NCBI GenBank assembly: GCA_964487555.1
Contig: CAZART010000001.1
Span: forward strand, 62,001 to 126,000
Origin: CAZART01 sp964487555
GTDB lineage: Bacteria; Bacteroidota; Rhodothermia; Rhodothermales; VXPQ01
DNA length: 64,000 nt
Direction: 5' to 3'
Shown here in pieces: positions 55,922 to 64,000 of this stretch; positions within the stretch are counted from its first letter, which is position 1; the number at the start of each line of letters is the position of its first letter. The notes beneath the pieces were generated by a model. The model ran no database searches. It was given only the letters and a program-made list of their open reading frames with translations, and had not been told where the DNA came from. The position numbers were made by a program, and so were the translations under genes.

Positions 55922-57031
55922 CTAAATATCGTCAGGCTTGAGCCGATGGTGACGGAGAAAATCCATGAATTTCAGGTAGTCACCTTCGTGTATTCGGAAT
56001 ATATCGAGAGCTCGCTTGTAACTGCCCTGAGCATCTTTTAAGCCACGGCGAACAATAGCTCTGACCTGGGATCTATTGAGCTCACGATCCATGTACGGCT
56101 CTCGAACAACTCGCCAAAAGTCTTCACCATTTTCGAGCATAAGGGCGTATAGATTGCTCACGATGCTGCCGGCCGATTCCTCCGCCACTCGGAGTGGCAT
56201 GGTATGTTCGCCAAGCGCGTCGTATATGCATTCCGGTTCAATGATCGTCCCTTCTGATAGACAGATTCCAACATCAACGATGCTTTGAATTTCTCGAACG
56301 TTGCCGGGCCAGAAGTAGGAGCTAAGAAGAGACCATGCCGACGACGAAAATTGCTTGGTCTCGCGATGCGTCGCGTTAGATTTCGAAAGGAAATAGTTTA
56401 CGAGCAAATGCCAGTCGTCCGCGCGTTCACGAATGGCGGGTACGTGCACGTGGAGATAACGTAAGCGGTAGTATAGATCTTCGCGGAAGGTGCCGTCCAC
56501 GATCATTCTGTGTAGCGGTCGATTCGTTGCTGCTACAATTCTCACGTCGACGTTTCGAACTTGCGTTCCACCGAGTGGCTTGATTTCACCCTCGCTGAGC
56601 GCCCTAAGCAGCATAGCCTGTGCGCGTGGCGACAGTTCACCGACTTCGTCCAGGAAGAGGACTCCTCCGTTAACCGATTCAAACAATCCGGCGTGATCGG
56701 CTGAAGCACCGGTGAAGCTGCCTCTTGTATGGCCGAATATCTCACTCACCAGGAGGTCATCATTGTTGTATTGTGCACAGTTAATGCTCAGGAAGGGTCG
56801 CCCCTTCCGAGCACTGAGTACGTAGAGAGATCGGGCGAACAGCTCTTTTCCTACACCGCTCTCTCCGGTCACGAGAACGGGACGATCGACCTGGGCGAAC
56901 CGGAAGAGTTTTTCCTGGGCGGCGATAAGCGCCGCACTGCGTCCTATCATTCGAACAGCGTCGCGGTCTCCCCACATCCTCGACGTACAATCTTCTATTC
57001 GCGATCCCAAGTGGGTAAGTGCAGCATTCAT
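55922..57031 (-). CDS. Sigma-54-dependent activator (AAA+ type) without receiver domain
   Basis: A 369-residue protein. After ~28 N-terminal residues comes the NtrC-type AAA+ domain: Walker A GESGVGKE (56-63), the sigma-54 contact loop as GSFTGA (104-109, usual GAFTGA), Walker B GGVLFLDEVGE (122-132), and the sensor/arginine region (FREDLYYRLRYLHVHVPAIR, YFWPGNVREIQSI). The C-terminal ~45 residues (RAIVRRGLKDAQGSYKRALD, EGDYLKFMDFLRHHR) look like a helix-turn-helix. With no receiver or GAF domain, activity must be set by expression or by a partner. ATG 57031 was chosen over an in-frame TTG at 57061. It probably drives the precursor genes. Confidence 0.88.
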   Translation of the reverse strand: MNAALTHLGSRIEDCTSRMWGDRDAVRMIGRSAALIAAQEKLFRFAQVDRPVLVTGESGVGKELFARSLYVLSARKGRPFLSINCAQYNNDDLLVSEIFGHTRGSFTGASADHAGLFESVNGGVLFLDEVGELSPRAQAMLLRALSEGEIKPLGGTQVRNVDVRIVAATNRPLHRMIVDGTFREDLYYRLRYLHVHVPAIRERADDWHLLVNYFLSKSNATHRETKQFSSSAWSLLSSYFWPGNVREIQSIVDVGICLSEGTIIEPECIYDALGEHTMPLRVAEESAGSIVSNLYALMLENGEDFWRVVREPYMDRELNRSQVRAIVRRGLKDAQGSYKRALDIFRIHEGDYLKFMDFLRHHRLKPDDI

Positions 57032-57105
57032 AGGCGTCAAGAATGGGGGCCTGCCGATCAAAGGTCACGCCCGTATCCGAAGCAGTTCGGCCTTTCTTAT
57101 ATAGA

Positions 57106-57133
57106 CACCTACGGATGCATTTTATCACCTACG
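57106..57133. promoter_or_regulatory. Paired CACCTACG direct repeats upstream of the sigma-54 activator gene
   Basis: Two perfect CACCTACG copies (57106-57113 and 57126-57133) are 20 bp apart, about two helical turns. They lie in the 123-bp gap between the HExxH gene and the activator gene. They are a plausible binding site for a regulator of the activator gene. Confidence 0.4.
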
Positions 57134-57154
57134 AATCGGCCGCTTTGCAAGAAT

Positions 57155-58306
57155 TCATGAGCGCACGTCATCCGTCCGTGAGACGCGGCGACCTGACGAT
57201 TCGTGTGTCTGATGATCCAGCGCAGGGCTATCAGCCGCAATTTCCTCCAGCGTGCGGGCTGCCAATGTCCGTATGATAGTAGATCGCTGCCTACCGCACG
57301 TGACCGAAAACTGTGTGCCACGTAGGGATATCGACTCGAGATTTCGCGCTGCAGCGACGAGGAGGTGACGCAGCACGCGTAAAGCATCTGTGCTCAGTCC
57401 GGTCGTGTAGTTATCAAACCGGCCACCGCGACGGTAGTGAGGGAAATCTTCCAGACCCATGAAGCGCAAGAACCAATCGGCGCGAAAGCGGCCGGCGACT
57501 TCCAGGATGCCCATGCAATCGGCGATGAGTTCGTCGAAGAGATTGTTGCGCATAGAGCCGAGCACCCGGCGGGTATAATAGTGCGCGCATTCATGCTCGC
57601 GTCGAATGATCAGGGAAGCGGCACGCCAGACCTCGTCGGGAAGGCCCATCGCCTCGGCCGATACCCCGGAATACGGCCCGTCGCTGAGGAGGATGAACCG
57701 ATCTTGATAGAGTTCCTTGCGGAGAACGAACGACTCGAATTCCCGCTCCCACAGCTCCTGGGGATGATTACGTTCCCACTCTTGGCGGTATGAAAAAACG
57801 CGGTCCCAATTGTTGTAGCCCGCCACCATGCAAGCTCCCATCGAATCAGGAACAGGGACGGGCTCGTTCCGCTTCGTGAGAGCCCGCACCATCGACACGA
57901 AATCGGATCTGTTCTCCGTGATCAGGAGAGGAATGTGGCCGGCCTCCGTAGGATGGATCTCGATCCGAAGCGCGTCAGGCGCAATCAGCGTAAGATCCTC
58001 GCCATTCGGCGGGAACTCGCCTCGTTTCGTCGCCGCTATGTAGGCCGCCGTCGCGCTAATACCTTGAGCGATTGAAAATCGAAACTGAACCAGTCGATTC
58101 CGCAAGCATTCGAATGCGCCGACTTCTTCGGCCTCGGCGGCATACGCCCGCCATACTTTGATAAACGGTTCATCCTCAGGCACTCCGTTCGATGCCGTCT
58201 CCTTCATTTCGAAGGCATTGTCGGTGTAGTCAAGCAGCTCTTCCACCACGACATCAGATGCCCCGAGGCCAAGCATTACGCGTCGCCTGGCATCACGGTC
58301 GCTCAT
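57155..58306 (-). CDS. HExxH...ExxAD putative zinc metalloprotease of the peptide locus (DUF7005-like)
   Basis: A 383-residue soluble protein without a signal peptide. Residues 238-263 hold HECAH (His238, Glu239, His242) followed by ELIAD (Glu259, Asp263), the HExxH plus ExxAD zinc signature of gluzincin/M48-like peptidases. The rest (MLGLGASDVVVEELLDYTDN, WDRVFSYRQEWERNHPQELW, RADWFLRFMGLEDFPHYRRG) resembles proteins I associate with DUF7005. That family assignment is from memory. ATG 58306 has a GGGGG ribosome-binding site, and the gene overlaps the end of the binding-protein gene by 14 bp. In this context it could cut leaders, trim cores or modify peptides. Confidence 0.72.
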   Translation of the reverse strand: MSDRDARRRVMLGLGASDVVVEELLDYTDNAFEMKETASNGVPEDEPFIKVWRAYAAEAEEVGAFECLRNRLVQFRFSIAQGISATAAYIAATKRGEFPPNGEDLTLIAPDALRIEIHPTEAGHIPLLITENRSDFVSMVRALTKRNEPVPVPDSMGACMVAGYNNWDRVFSYRQEWERNHPQELWEREFESFVLRKELYQDRFILLSDGPYSGVSAEAMGLPDEVWRAASLIIRREHECAHYYTRRVLGSMRNNLFDELIADCMGILEVAGRFRADWFLRFMGLEDFPHYRRGGRFDNYTTGLSTDALRVLRHLLVAAARNLESISLRGTQFSVTCGRQRSTIIRTLAARTLEEIAADSPALDHQTHESSGRRVSRTDDVRS

Positions 58307-59552
58307 GATATCCCCCATCGGCAAGCAACGTATCCGGTGACGGTAGCGCGACGGCTGCGCTCCGATCAAAGAACGCGAATCTCCGATTGCGCACGACAAC
58401 CGTAACGATGTTTCGACCGACTACGTCACCATAGCTATTGAAAGAGACGGGGCCGGAGAGGCTGAAGCTCGGATCGGAGGAATGGAGGCGTCGTGCAACG
58501 TCTCCCGGTACGGTAGATCCGGCGGATTCCATGGCCTCGGCAAGCAGGCGCATGGCTTCGTAACCCCGCGCGGCCCATGAATCCGGCGGGCGCCCGTAGG
58601 CGGATTGGAACGAACGGACGAAACGCTGGACTTCAGAACGCGGATCGTCCGGATGAAATATTGACGCGACGACCATTCCGTGGGCCGCCGACCCCGCAGA
58701 TCGAATAAGTTCAGGGGTGTCGAGCGCGTCTCCACCAAGTATAGGCATCGTCAATCCGGCATTTCTGATTTGCTTCACAAGATATCCGGCCTGCGGCGCC
58801 ATACCGGCCAGGAAGAGTGCATCGAACTCGAGGTCATCCCATTGATCGACGAGGCGCTGATACGCCGAGGGGTTAGATGATGAAGCAGGATCATACGATT
58901 GCCGATCGATGATCTCGAGGCCGTTGCTCTGAGCGAATTCTTCAAAGGCGTTCGCGAGTCCCAGACCATAGGCATTTCTGACGTATCCGATCGCGAGACG
59001 ATGATATCCCGCCCACGATGCCAACTCGGCCATATTCCGCGCGATGTCGTCGTCGCTATTCACACTCCTGAAAACCAGGCGGTGCCCGCGGCGAGTGAGC
59101 TCAGGGCTCGTCGATCCGGGCGTGATCATCAGGAGGCCGGAACGCTCATAAATGGCAGATGCCGGTATCGAAACGTGCGAATTAAGGTGCCCGATGACGG
59201 CCACAACGTCAGGATCATCGCTGAGCCGCTGCGCAACGAGACGGCCCTCATCGACCGATTCCCTGTCATCCTCTTTGCGAACCAGAATCGTACGACCCAG
59301 TACTCCACCGGCTGCGTTGATTTCTTCGACCGCCAGCTGCAGACCCTCCCAGTAGAGACCATCGTAGCGGACCGACCACGGCCACGCGGCCGCGATGGTC
59401 ACGGATTCACCTGGAGCGCGTGCCCGGCGTTCTCGCTCCGCGATGACATCGTCGGGACCGTCGCACGATCCGATTACGCTCACCACGATCAATCCACCTG
59501 CCAGCACGGCAGCCCATATGCCCCACCTGGTTTTTTCCATATTCGCATTCAT
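58293..59552 (-). CDS. Branched-chain amino acid-type periplasmic binding lipoprotein in the peptide locus
   Basis: A 419-residue protein with a signal peptide and possible lipobox (LIVVSVIGSC), then a type I periplasmic-binding fold of the LivJ/urea-binding kind: ITIAAAWP-type start, LQLAVEEINAAGGVLGRTIL, VIGHLNSHVSIPASAIYERS and YEAMRLLAEAMESAGS. ATG 59552 has GAGAGGG upstream. It lies 19 bp after the exporter gene and overlaps the metalloprotease gene, so it belongs to the operon. No LivHMGF permeases are nearby, so it may sense or capture the exported peptide or an amino-acid cue rather than feed an importer. Confidence 0.82.
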   Translation of the reverse strand: MNANMEKTRWGIWAAVLAGGLIVVSVIGSCDGPDDVIAERERRARAPGESVTIAAAWPWSVRYDGLYWEGLQLAVEEINAAGGVLGRTILVRKEDDRESVDEGRLVAQRLSDDPDVVAVIGHLNSHVSIPASAIYERSGLLMITPGSTSPELTRRGHRLVFRSVNSDDDIARNMAELASWAGYHRLAIGYVRNAYGLGLANAFEEFAQSNGLEIIDRQSYDPASSSNPSAYQRLVDQWDDLEFDALFLAGMAPQAGYLVKQIRNAGLTMPILGGDALDTPELIRSAGSAAHGMVVASIFHPDDPRSEVQRFVRSFQSAYGRPPDSWAARGYEAMRLLAEAMESAGSTVPGDVARRLHSSDPSFSLSGPVSFNSYGDVVGRNIVTVVVRNRRFAFFDRSAAVALPSPDTLLADGGYHERP

Positions 59553-59571
59553 CGTGCATCCCTCTCTATCA

Positions 59572-62466
59572 TTAGACCATCTGCCGACGGACGAGATCGG
59601 CAAACAGGCCGCCTTCCTTCAGCAACGTGGCGTATGTGCCGGTTTGAACGACGCGGCCGCGATCAAGCACGTAGATGCGATCCGCGTTCATGATGGTGCT
59701 TAGCCTGTGTGCGACGACAATCCGCGTGGCCTGCAGGCGTTCGAGACTCTCACTCACAATCGCCTGCGTTCTGTTGTCCAGCGCGCTTGTCGCTTCGTCG
59801 AAGAAGAGGATGCGCGGCCGGTTCACGACGGCTCGCGCGATAAGGAGGCGCTGGCGCTGGCCACCCGAAAGCGTTGTCCCACCTTCGCTAATTATCGTGT
59901 GCATCCCCATCGGCATCTGACGGATGTCTTCATCGAGCCCGGCCATCCTGGCCGCCTGCCAGGCATCATCCATGGTCGCCAGGGAAGAGCCGGTAATGTT
60001 GGTGAATATGTCGCCGGACATCATCGCGCCATGTTGCAAAACAACACCGATCTGGCGACGAACCGCCAGGATGTCAAGCCCGGACACGTCCTGTCCATCA
60101 AAATAGATCGAGCCGGATTCCGCATGCTCGAAGCCGAGCAGCAACCGAAGGATGGTTGATTTTCCCGAGCCCGACGGGCCTACCAGGGCGATAAATTCGC
60201 CGGAGCCCGCCGAGATCGAGACGTCATGGAGGATGGGCGCACCGGTAGGGTCGTAACGGAACGACACTTGGGAGACTTCAATCTCTCCGCTGAGGGCGCC
60301 GGGGTCGGCCATGGACTCGGTCACCTCCGGTAGCGACTCGAGAATAGGTTTCGCCTGTTCGTATATCGGAATGGATGTCAGCATCGCCAGAATGGCACCC
60401 GTTGCGGACATCATGTTTGCCGTGAATGAGCCGTAGGCACCGTTAAACGCGATGAAGTCGCCTGTCGCCATGACTGAGTCCCCATGGGCGACCATGACGC
60501 CGAAAATGACCATCATGGACAGGACCGGAAAGGCAGAATTAAACGTGGTGAGCACGTTGCCGACACGGCGTGCCGAGAACTGCAGCCGCCGTTGATCAGC
60601 AAAAGCGAACGCCCAGCGTTCATAGGATTTCGACTCAGCGCCCGCCACGCGGAGCTTGGTTATGCCCGTGATGTACTGAAGTACCTGCCCCGAGAGGCGA
60701 GATTGTGCAGCGGCGATATCACGTTGGTAGCGCAGCTGGAGGTAGCCGGCCGTTCCTAGCACGACGAGCGCGACCCAGGTCATCGCAAGGGCCCAGAGGG
60801 CGAGACGGGCATCGTAATAGAAGAGGAGCGCGAGATTGAAGATGGAGAATAGCCCGCTCAACAGCGACGCGATCGTGCCGCCGGAAAGGAGCCTCCGGAT
60901 TTCACTTATTCCCCCGGCGCGGACGGCGAGGTCGCCCGCAGCAAACCGGCGGAAGAAGGACGTGGGCAGGTTGAGCAGGCGGTCCCACACGGCCGACTGA
61001 ACCGACGCGTCCATCTTGCTTTCGACACGAAGAACCGCGAGTCCACGGACTAACTGAAACAGAGCCGTTGCGATGGTGCACGCCAGCAGGGCCGCCACCA
61101 TGTGCAGGAGCTGAATTCGTTCTGCTTCCGGAATCACGGAATTAAACAGCACGCCGGTGAGGATCGGCGTGATCACTCCCAGCAATCCTGCCGTGATTCC
61201 CATCATAAGGATCGTCCAGAAATCCTGCCGGCATCCACGCGCGGCGAAGTTGAATACGTCCCATGCCGACATCGCACGATCCCCGAAAGGCCGATAGAAT
61301 GAATAGGCAAAGGGATTTAGCGTTTTGCCGACACGCTCGTCGACGACGTTGGGCTCACCCGTTTGCGGATCGGTCCATTCGTAAGACCCGGAGCGCCCGC
61401 GGAGCAGTGCGATGGGTAATCGATTCCGGCCTTCGCTGTCGACCAGAAGACCAAGAAGAGGTCCGGCGTCGTAGCGCCACCATCCGTCTCTCAGTGCAAC
61501 ACGTCGGACTCGGAATCGTGACGCCGCAGCAATTCGCTCGAGGCGGCCGCGCGATTCATGGCCTTCCCGCTCTGCCGGTGCGGTGACATCGATCGACGCG
61601 GCCCGGCCAACTGCCTGACACGCCTCGAGCAACGTATCGCCTGACGACCCGGTGGACGCCGGCTCATTCGACATGACGGTGGCCAGGTGTAAGACGGCCT
61701 GCGACAACGCCTCCCGATCGGATTCGCTCTTCTTCTCAAGGCGTTTGAGACTCTTTTCTCGATCGATCGTCTCGGCGACCTCTACGGCGTGGATGATCGC
61801 CCCGTGATAAGCCGCCAGATCATCCCAGATTGCACCGTCAATGAGACGGTCCAACGTCGAGAAGCATCGTACACGGCCCGCACGGCCCGACTCGACCCAC
61901 AAATGCGGCCCCACCGGTACGGCAACGGATGTGTCGAACGAGAAGCCGGGCAGACCCATGAAATTGGAGGCCCCCTCCTCGTGAAGCGTCCAAACAATCT
62001 CGCTCGCATTGCGAATGAACCCGCCGCTTTCGATCAGCAGCGCTTCGCCTGGCACGGCCTCGACGTGCTCCTTTGGAGGCATGCGGTTGAATGCGCCGGC
62101 TGCCAGCTGTTTTACCCAGTTATCGATAGGACGGCAATAGGCACTTATCCCCTCTGTGCGGAGAGACAAGCTATAGAGAAACTGAACGTCGATCTCTCGT
62201 ATCCGGCACATTCCCACAGGTACCGCGATAAGGGCGTGGTCGGAATCGGCGTCCGGACCGGCATAAAATGCGTCTCCCTCGTCGAATCGAGCGACGAAGC
62301 GGCGCCGCGAAACAGGTGCATCGCTCGAAAGCCGCACGGCGAAGACATCTATCTGTCCGGATTCAATGATCCAGGCACCGGTCCCTCCGGTAAGCCGAAT
62401 GACGTGGCTGCCGCCCAGGTCGTTTACGGTGCCGGTGTCGAATAGGAAATGATCTTGGTCGATCAT
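59572..62466 (-). CDS. NHLP/NHLM-type bacteriocin export ABC transporter permease/ATPase
   Basis: A 964-residue protein. Residues ~1-400 are a soluble N-terminal part without peptidase motifs (WIIESGQIDVFAVRL suggests a cyclic-nucleotide-like jelly roll). A six-helix ABC exporter domain (~420-700) is followed by an ATPase with Walker A GPSGSGKST, signature [16 protein letters not shown], Walker [13 protein letters not shown] and switch AHRLSTI. This is the layout of the second (non-peptidase) subunit of NHLP-family exporters. It lies 11 bp after the companion exporter and presumably dimerises with it to move the VAGG-leader peptides. Confidence 0.92.
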   Translation of the reverse strand: MIDQDHFLFDTGTVNDLGGSHVIRLTGGTGAWIIESGQIDVFAVRLSSDAPVSRRRFVARFDEGDAFYAGPDADSDHALIAVPVGMCRIREIDVQFLYSLSLRTEGISAYCRPIDNWVKQLAAGAFNRMPPKEHVEAVPGEALLIESGGFIRNASEIVWTLHEEGASNFMGLPGFSFDTSVAVPVGPHLWVESGRAGRVRCFSTLDRLIDGAIWDDLAAYHGAIIHAVEVAETIDREKSLKRLEKKSESDREALSQAVLHLATVMSNEPASTGSSGDTLLEACQAVGRAASIDVTAPAEREGHESRGRLERIAAASRFRVRRVALRDGWWRYDAGPLLGLLVDSEGRNRLPIALLRGRSGSYEWTDPQTGEPNVVDERVGKTLNPFAYSFYRPFGDRAMSAWDVFNFAARGCRQDFWTILMMGITAGLLGVITPILTGVLFNSVIPEAERIQLLHMVAALLACTIATALFQLVRGLAVLRVESKMDASVQSAVWDRLLNLPTSFFRRFAAGDLAVRAGGISEIRRLLSGGTIASLLSGLFSIFNLALLFYYDARLALWALAMTWVALVVLGTAGYLQLRYQRDIAAAQSRLSGQVLQYITGITKLRVAGAESKSYERWAFAFADQRRLQFSARRVGNVLTTFNSAFPVLSMMVIFGVMVAHGDSVMATGDFIAFNGAYGSFTANMMSATGAILAMLTSIPIYEQAKPILESLPEVTESMADPGALSGEIEVSQVSFRYDPTGAPILHDVSISAGSGEFIALVGPSGSGKSTILRLLLGFEHAESGSIYFDGQDVSGLDILAVRRQIGVVLQHGAMMSGDIFTNITGSSLATMDDAWQAARMAGLDEDIRQMPMGMHTIISEGGTTLSGGQRQRLLIARAVVNRPRILFFDEATSALDNRTQAIVSESLERLQATRIVVAHRLSTIMNADRIYVLDRGRVVQTGTYATLLKEGGLFADLVRRQMV

Positions 62467-62477
62467 GAGTGTCAGCC

Positions 62478-64000
62478 CTAATACTTCTGAATCAAGCGCG
62501 CATAGAGTCCGCCGTCAGCCATCAGATTTTCATGTGTGCCGCGTTGAGCAACGTGGCCGCCGTCGAGCACGATGATCTCGTCTGCGTCTCGGATGGTACT
62601 CAGCCTGTGCGCCACGACGAGCATGGTGCACCCGCGGCATCGCAGACGGTCGTCAATGAGCTTTTCGGTTGCGGCGTCCAGCGCGCTCGTCGCCTCGTCG
62701 AGCACGAGGATGGACGGGTTGCCGGCGAGGGCACGTGCAATTTCGAGGCGCTGTCGCTGGCCACCGCTGAAGTTTCGGCCACCCTCCTCTACCGTGCTAT
62801 TGTAGCCGTGGGAACGCGCGGCGATCACTTCATGGATCGATGCATCTTTCGCGGCCTGGATAACGTCGGCCTCCTGGATGGTCTCGTCCCACAGCGTCAG
62901 GTTTTCACGAATCGTACCACCAAATAGGAAAATGTCCTGATCGACGAACGCGAAGGAGCTGTTCAGTAGCGCCGGCGGGATATGGCGGCGGGGTATTCCG
63001 TCAAAGCGAATTTCGCCGCTCCACGGCTCGAAAAGGCCGCAGACCAGCTTCGCGACGGTGGATTTACCCGATCCCGACCCTCCTACGAGGGCCACGCGAG
63101 CACCCGGTTTCAGCGAAAGATTGAAGGATTCGATGAGCGGCTCGTCCAGCGGACTGTAGCCGAATGTCACATCCTTCAACTCGAGAAATCCCTGGAGTGT
63201 GGTTGCGGCGGCCGAACTAGCGATGGTGCGCGAGCCGACGTCACGAGCAGCGCCGTTCGAACCCTCCTCGATCGCCGAAACGTCCGGGTGGCACAGCTCC
63301 GACGGTCGATCGGGCTGATACATCAGGACGTCGTCAATGCGGTTCATATCGCCCTCGACTTCCTGGTATTTTCCGCCGAGCGCGACCATGTCGTTGACCG
63401 GTTTCACGAAGCTGAGCATGAGGGATTGAAAAGCGACGAGCATCCCCATACTCATCTCTCCGTCCATGATCCGCAATGCGCCGAAACCCAGAATCAGGGC
63501 TACGTTGATTCCCAGAAGGAGCGGTGGTACGACGGCCAGGACCTGGGAGTACACACCGAGCTGCTGCTGCGCGTTGATGGTTTTCGCGTGGTATCCGGAC
63601 CAGCGCGTGAAAAAATCCATTTCCGATCCGCTCGCTTTCAGCGTTTCAATCGTCTGGAGCCCGCCCATGGCAACGCCGAGCAATTTTCCCCTCTCCTGAA
63701 GCAGTTGTTGATTCGCATCTTTCCGTTTCCGCGCGACGAACTTCAGAGCGAGGATGTTGATGCCCGCGATGGTAATCCCGATTACGGTCAATAGGACGTC
63801 GTACTGGATCATCAACACCGCGTAGAAGACCACCATCACGACGCTGAGCATCGTGGTCGCGAGTTCGGCGGATAGCATCCGCGCCACCTTGTCGTTGATG
63901 GCCACGCGCGATCCGATTTCGCCGCCGAACCGTTGCGTGAAGAACTTGAAGGGAAGCCGAAGTACGTGCCAGAAGAAACGTCCGGACGTCGACGCGGCGA
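62478..64000 (-). CDS. NHLP-type bacteriocin export ABC transporter, peptidase-containing subunit (N-terminus outside window)
   Basis: The last ~507 residues are seen; the frame is open to the right edge ([38 protein letters not shown]). The membrane part includes [20 protein letters not shown] and [21 protein letters not shown] helices. The ATPase has Walker [10 protein letters not shown], signature [16 protein letters not shown], Walker [14 protein letters not shown] and AHRLSTI. The [13 protein letters not shown] element is typical of C39-peptidase NHLP/lactococcin-type exporters, so an N-terminal C39 domain that cuts after the double glycine is expected beyond the window. That domain is not seen here. 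Confidence 0.88.
   Translation of the reverse strand, partial: AASTSGRFFWHVLRLPFKFFTQRFGGEIGSRVAINDKVARMLSAELATTMLSVVMVVFYAVLMIQYDVLLTVIGITIAGINILALKFVARKRKDANQQLLQERGKLLGVAMGGLQTIETLKASGSEMDFFTRWSGYHAKTINAQQQLGVYSQVLAVVPPLLLGINVALILGFGALRIMDGEMSMGMLVAFQSLMLSFVKPVNDMVALGGKYQEVEGDMNRIDDVLMYQPDRPSELCHPDVSAIEEGSNGAARDVGSRTIASSAAATTLQGFLELKDVTFGYSPLDEPLIESFNLSLKPGARVALVGGSGSGKSTVAKLVCGLFEPWSGEIRFDGIPRRHIPPALLNSSFAFVDQDIFLFGGTIRENLTLWDETIQEADVIQAAKDASIHEVIAARSHGYNSTVEEGGRNFSGGQRQRLEIARALAGNPSILVLDEATSALDAATEKLIDDRLRCRGCTMLVVAHRLSTIRDADEIIVLDGGHVAQRGTHENLMADGGLYARLIQKY

Noticed and set aside
62982..63794. Plus-strand open frame inside the peptidase-type exporter
   Set aside because: The minus-strand frame contains intact Walker A, signature and Walker B motifs; the plus frame has no recognisable pattern.

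Overview
The window looks like a scaffolded assembly, probably a metagenome-assembled genome, because it contains two exact 100-N gaps (37523-37622 and 49061-49160). It is GC-rich. It carries type IX secretion C-terminal sorting domains with the NxPNPFNP motif, ~800-residue FtsX/MacB-like permeases, a PadR-coupled permease with an N-terminal prefix, Tat-type Gfo/Idh/MocA dehydrogenases, a PVC-type heme-binding lipoprotein, GH95/GH97/GH10 glycosidases and a ZnuD-like TonB receptor. Together these suggest a Bacteroidota relative of the Rhodothermota/Balneolota type. That placement is an inference from gene content.

Layout. 1-4.3 kb: the C-terminal end of one secreted subtilase, a small lipoprotein resembling a free-standing subtilase propeptide, and a complete second subtilase. 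4.3-6.3 kb: a scarred stretch with a GH95 C-terminal fragment, an aminoglycoside-adenylyltransferase-like gene and a truncated unknown ORF. 6.3-11.8 kb: two convergent FtsX permeases, the second in a PadR operon behind a palindromic operator. 11.9-12.6 kb: a DUF6883/DUF4926-like pair and a 7-bp tandem repeat. 12.6-15.9 kb: a zinc-type TonB receptor, an acidic lipoprotein and a His/Cys-rich small protein, with a 27-bp palindrome as candidate operator. 15.9-18.2 kb: SprT, Nudix and RNA methyltransferase genes. 18.5-19.4 kb: an ArsR-SRPBCC pair with a palindrome over its own start codon. 19.4-24.9 kb: a BarA-like hybrid kinase and an M15-like peptidase. 25-36.6 kb: a PVC-type heme protein, a three-gene ABC exporter, an M1 aminopeptidase, and a kinase/dehydrogenase/aldolase sugar set. 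36.7-48.8 kb: YceI, two Tat-type dehydrogenases flanking an ApbE-like gene, three unknown envelope genes, DoxX, dienelactone hydrolase and GH97. 49-54 kb: a gap-broken SRPBCC gene, a PD40 propeller, an App1-like phosphatase and a GH10 xylanase.

The most interesting region is 54.3-64 kb, all on the minus strand. It is a peptide-export locus with four small precursors whose leaders end in VAGG, two of them too short for ordinary ORF calling. One small two-helix membrane protein lies among them, and its tail resembles the core of the neighbouring precursor. Upstream lie a receiver-less sigma-54 activator, an HExxH...ExxAD protein, a lipoprotein periplasmic-binding protein and two NHLP/NHLM-type exporters, one cut by the window edge. 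No known RiPP-modifying enzyme is visible, and the cores have at most one Cys. The system may therefore export unmodified or unusually modified acidic peptides. The likely order of events is activation by the sigma-54 regulator, leader cleavage by the C39 exporter or the HExxH protein, export, and self-protection by the small membrane protein. All of that is inferred.

No rRNA, tRNA or CRISPR array was recognised.
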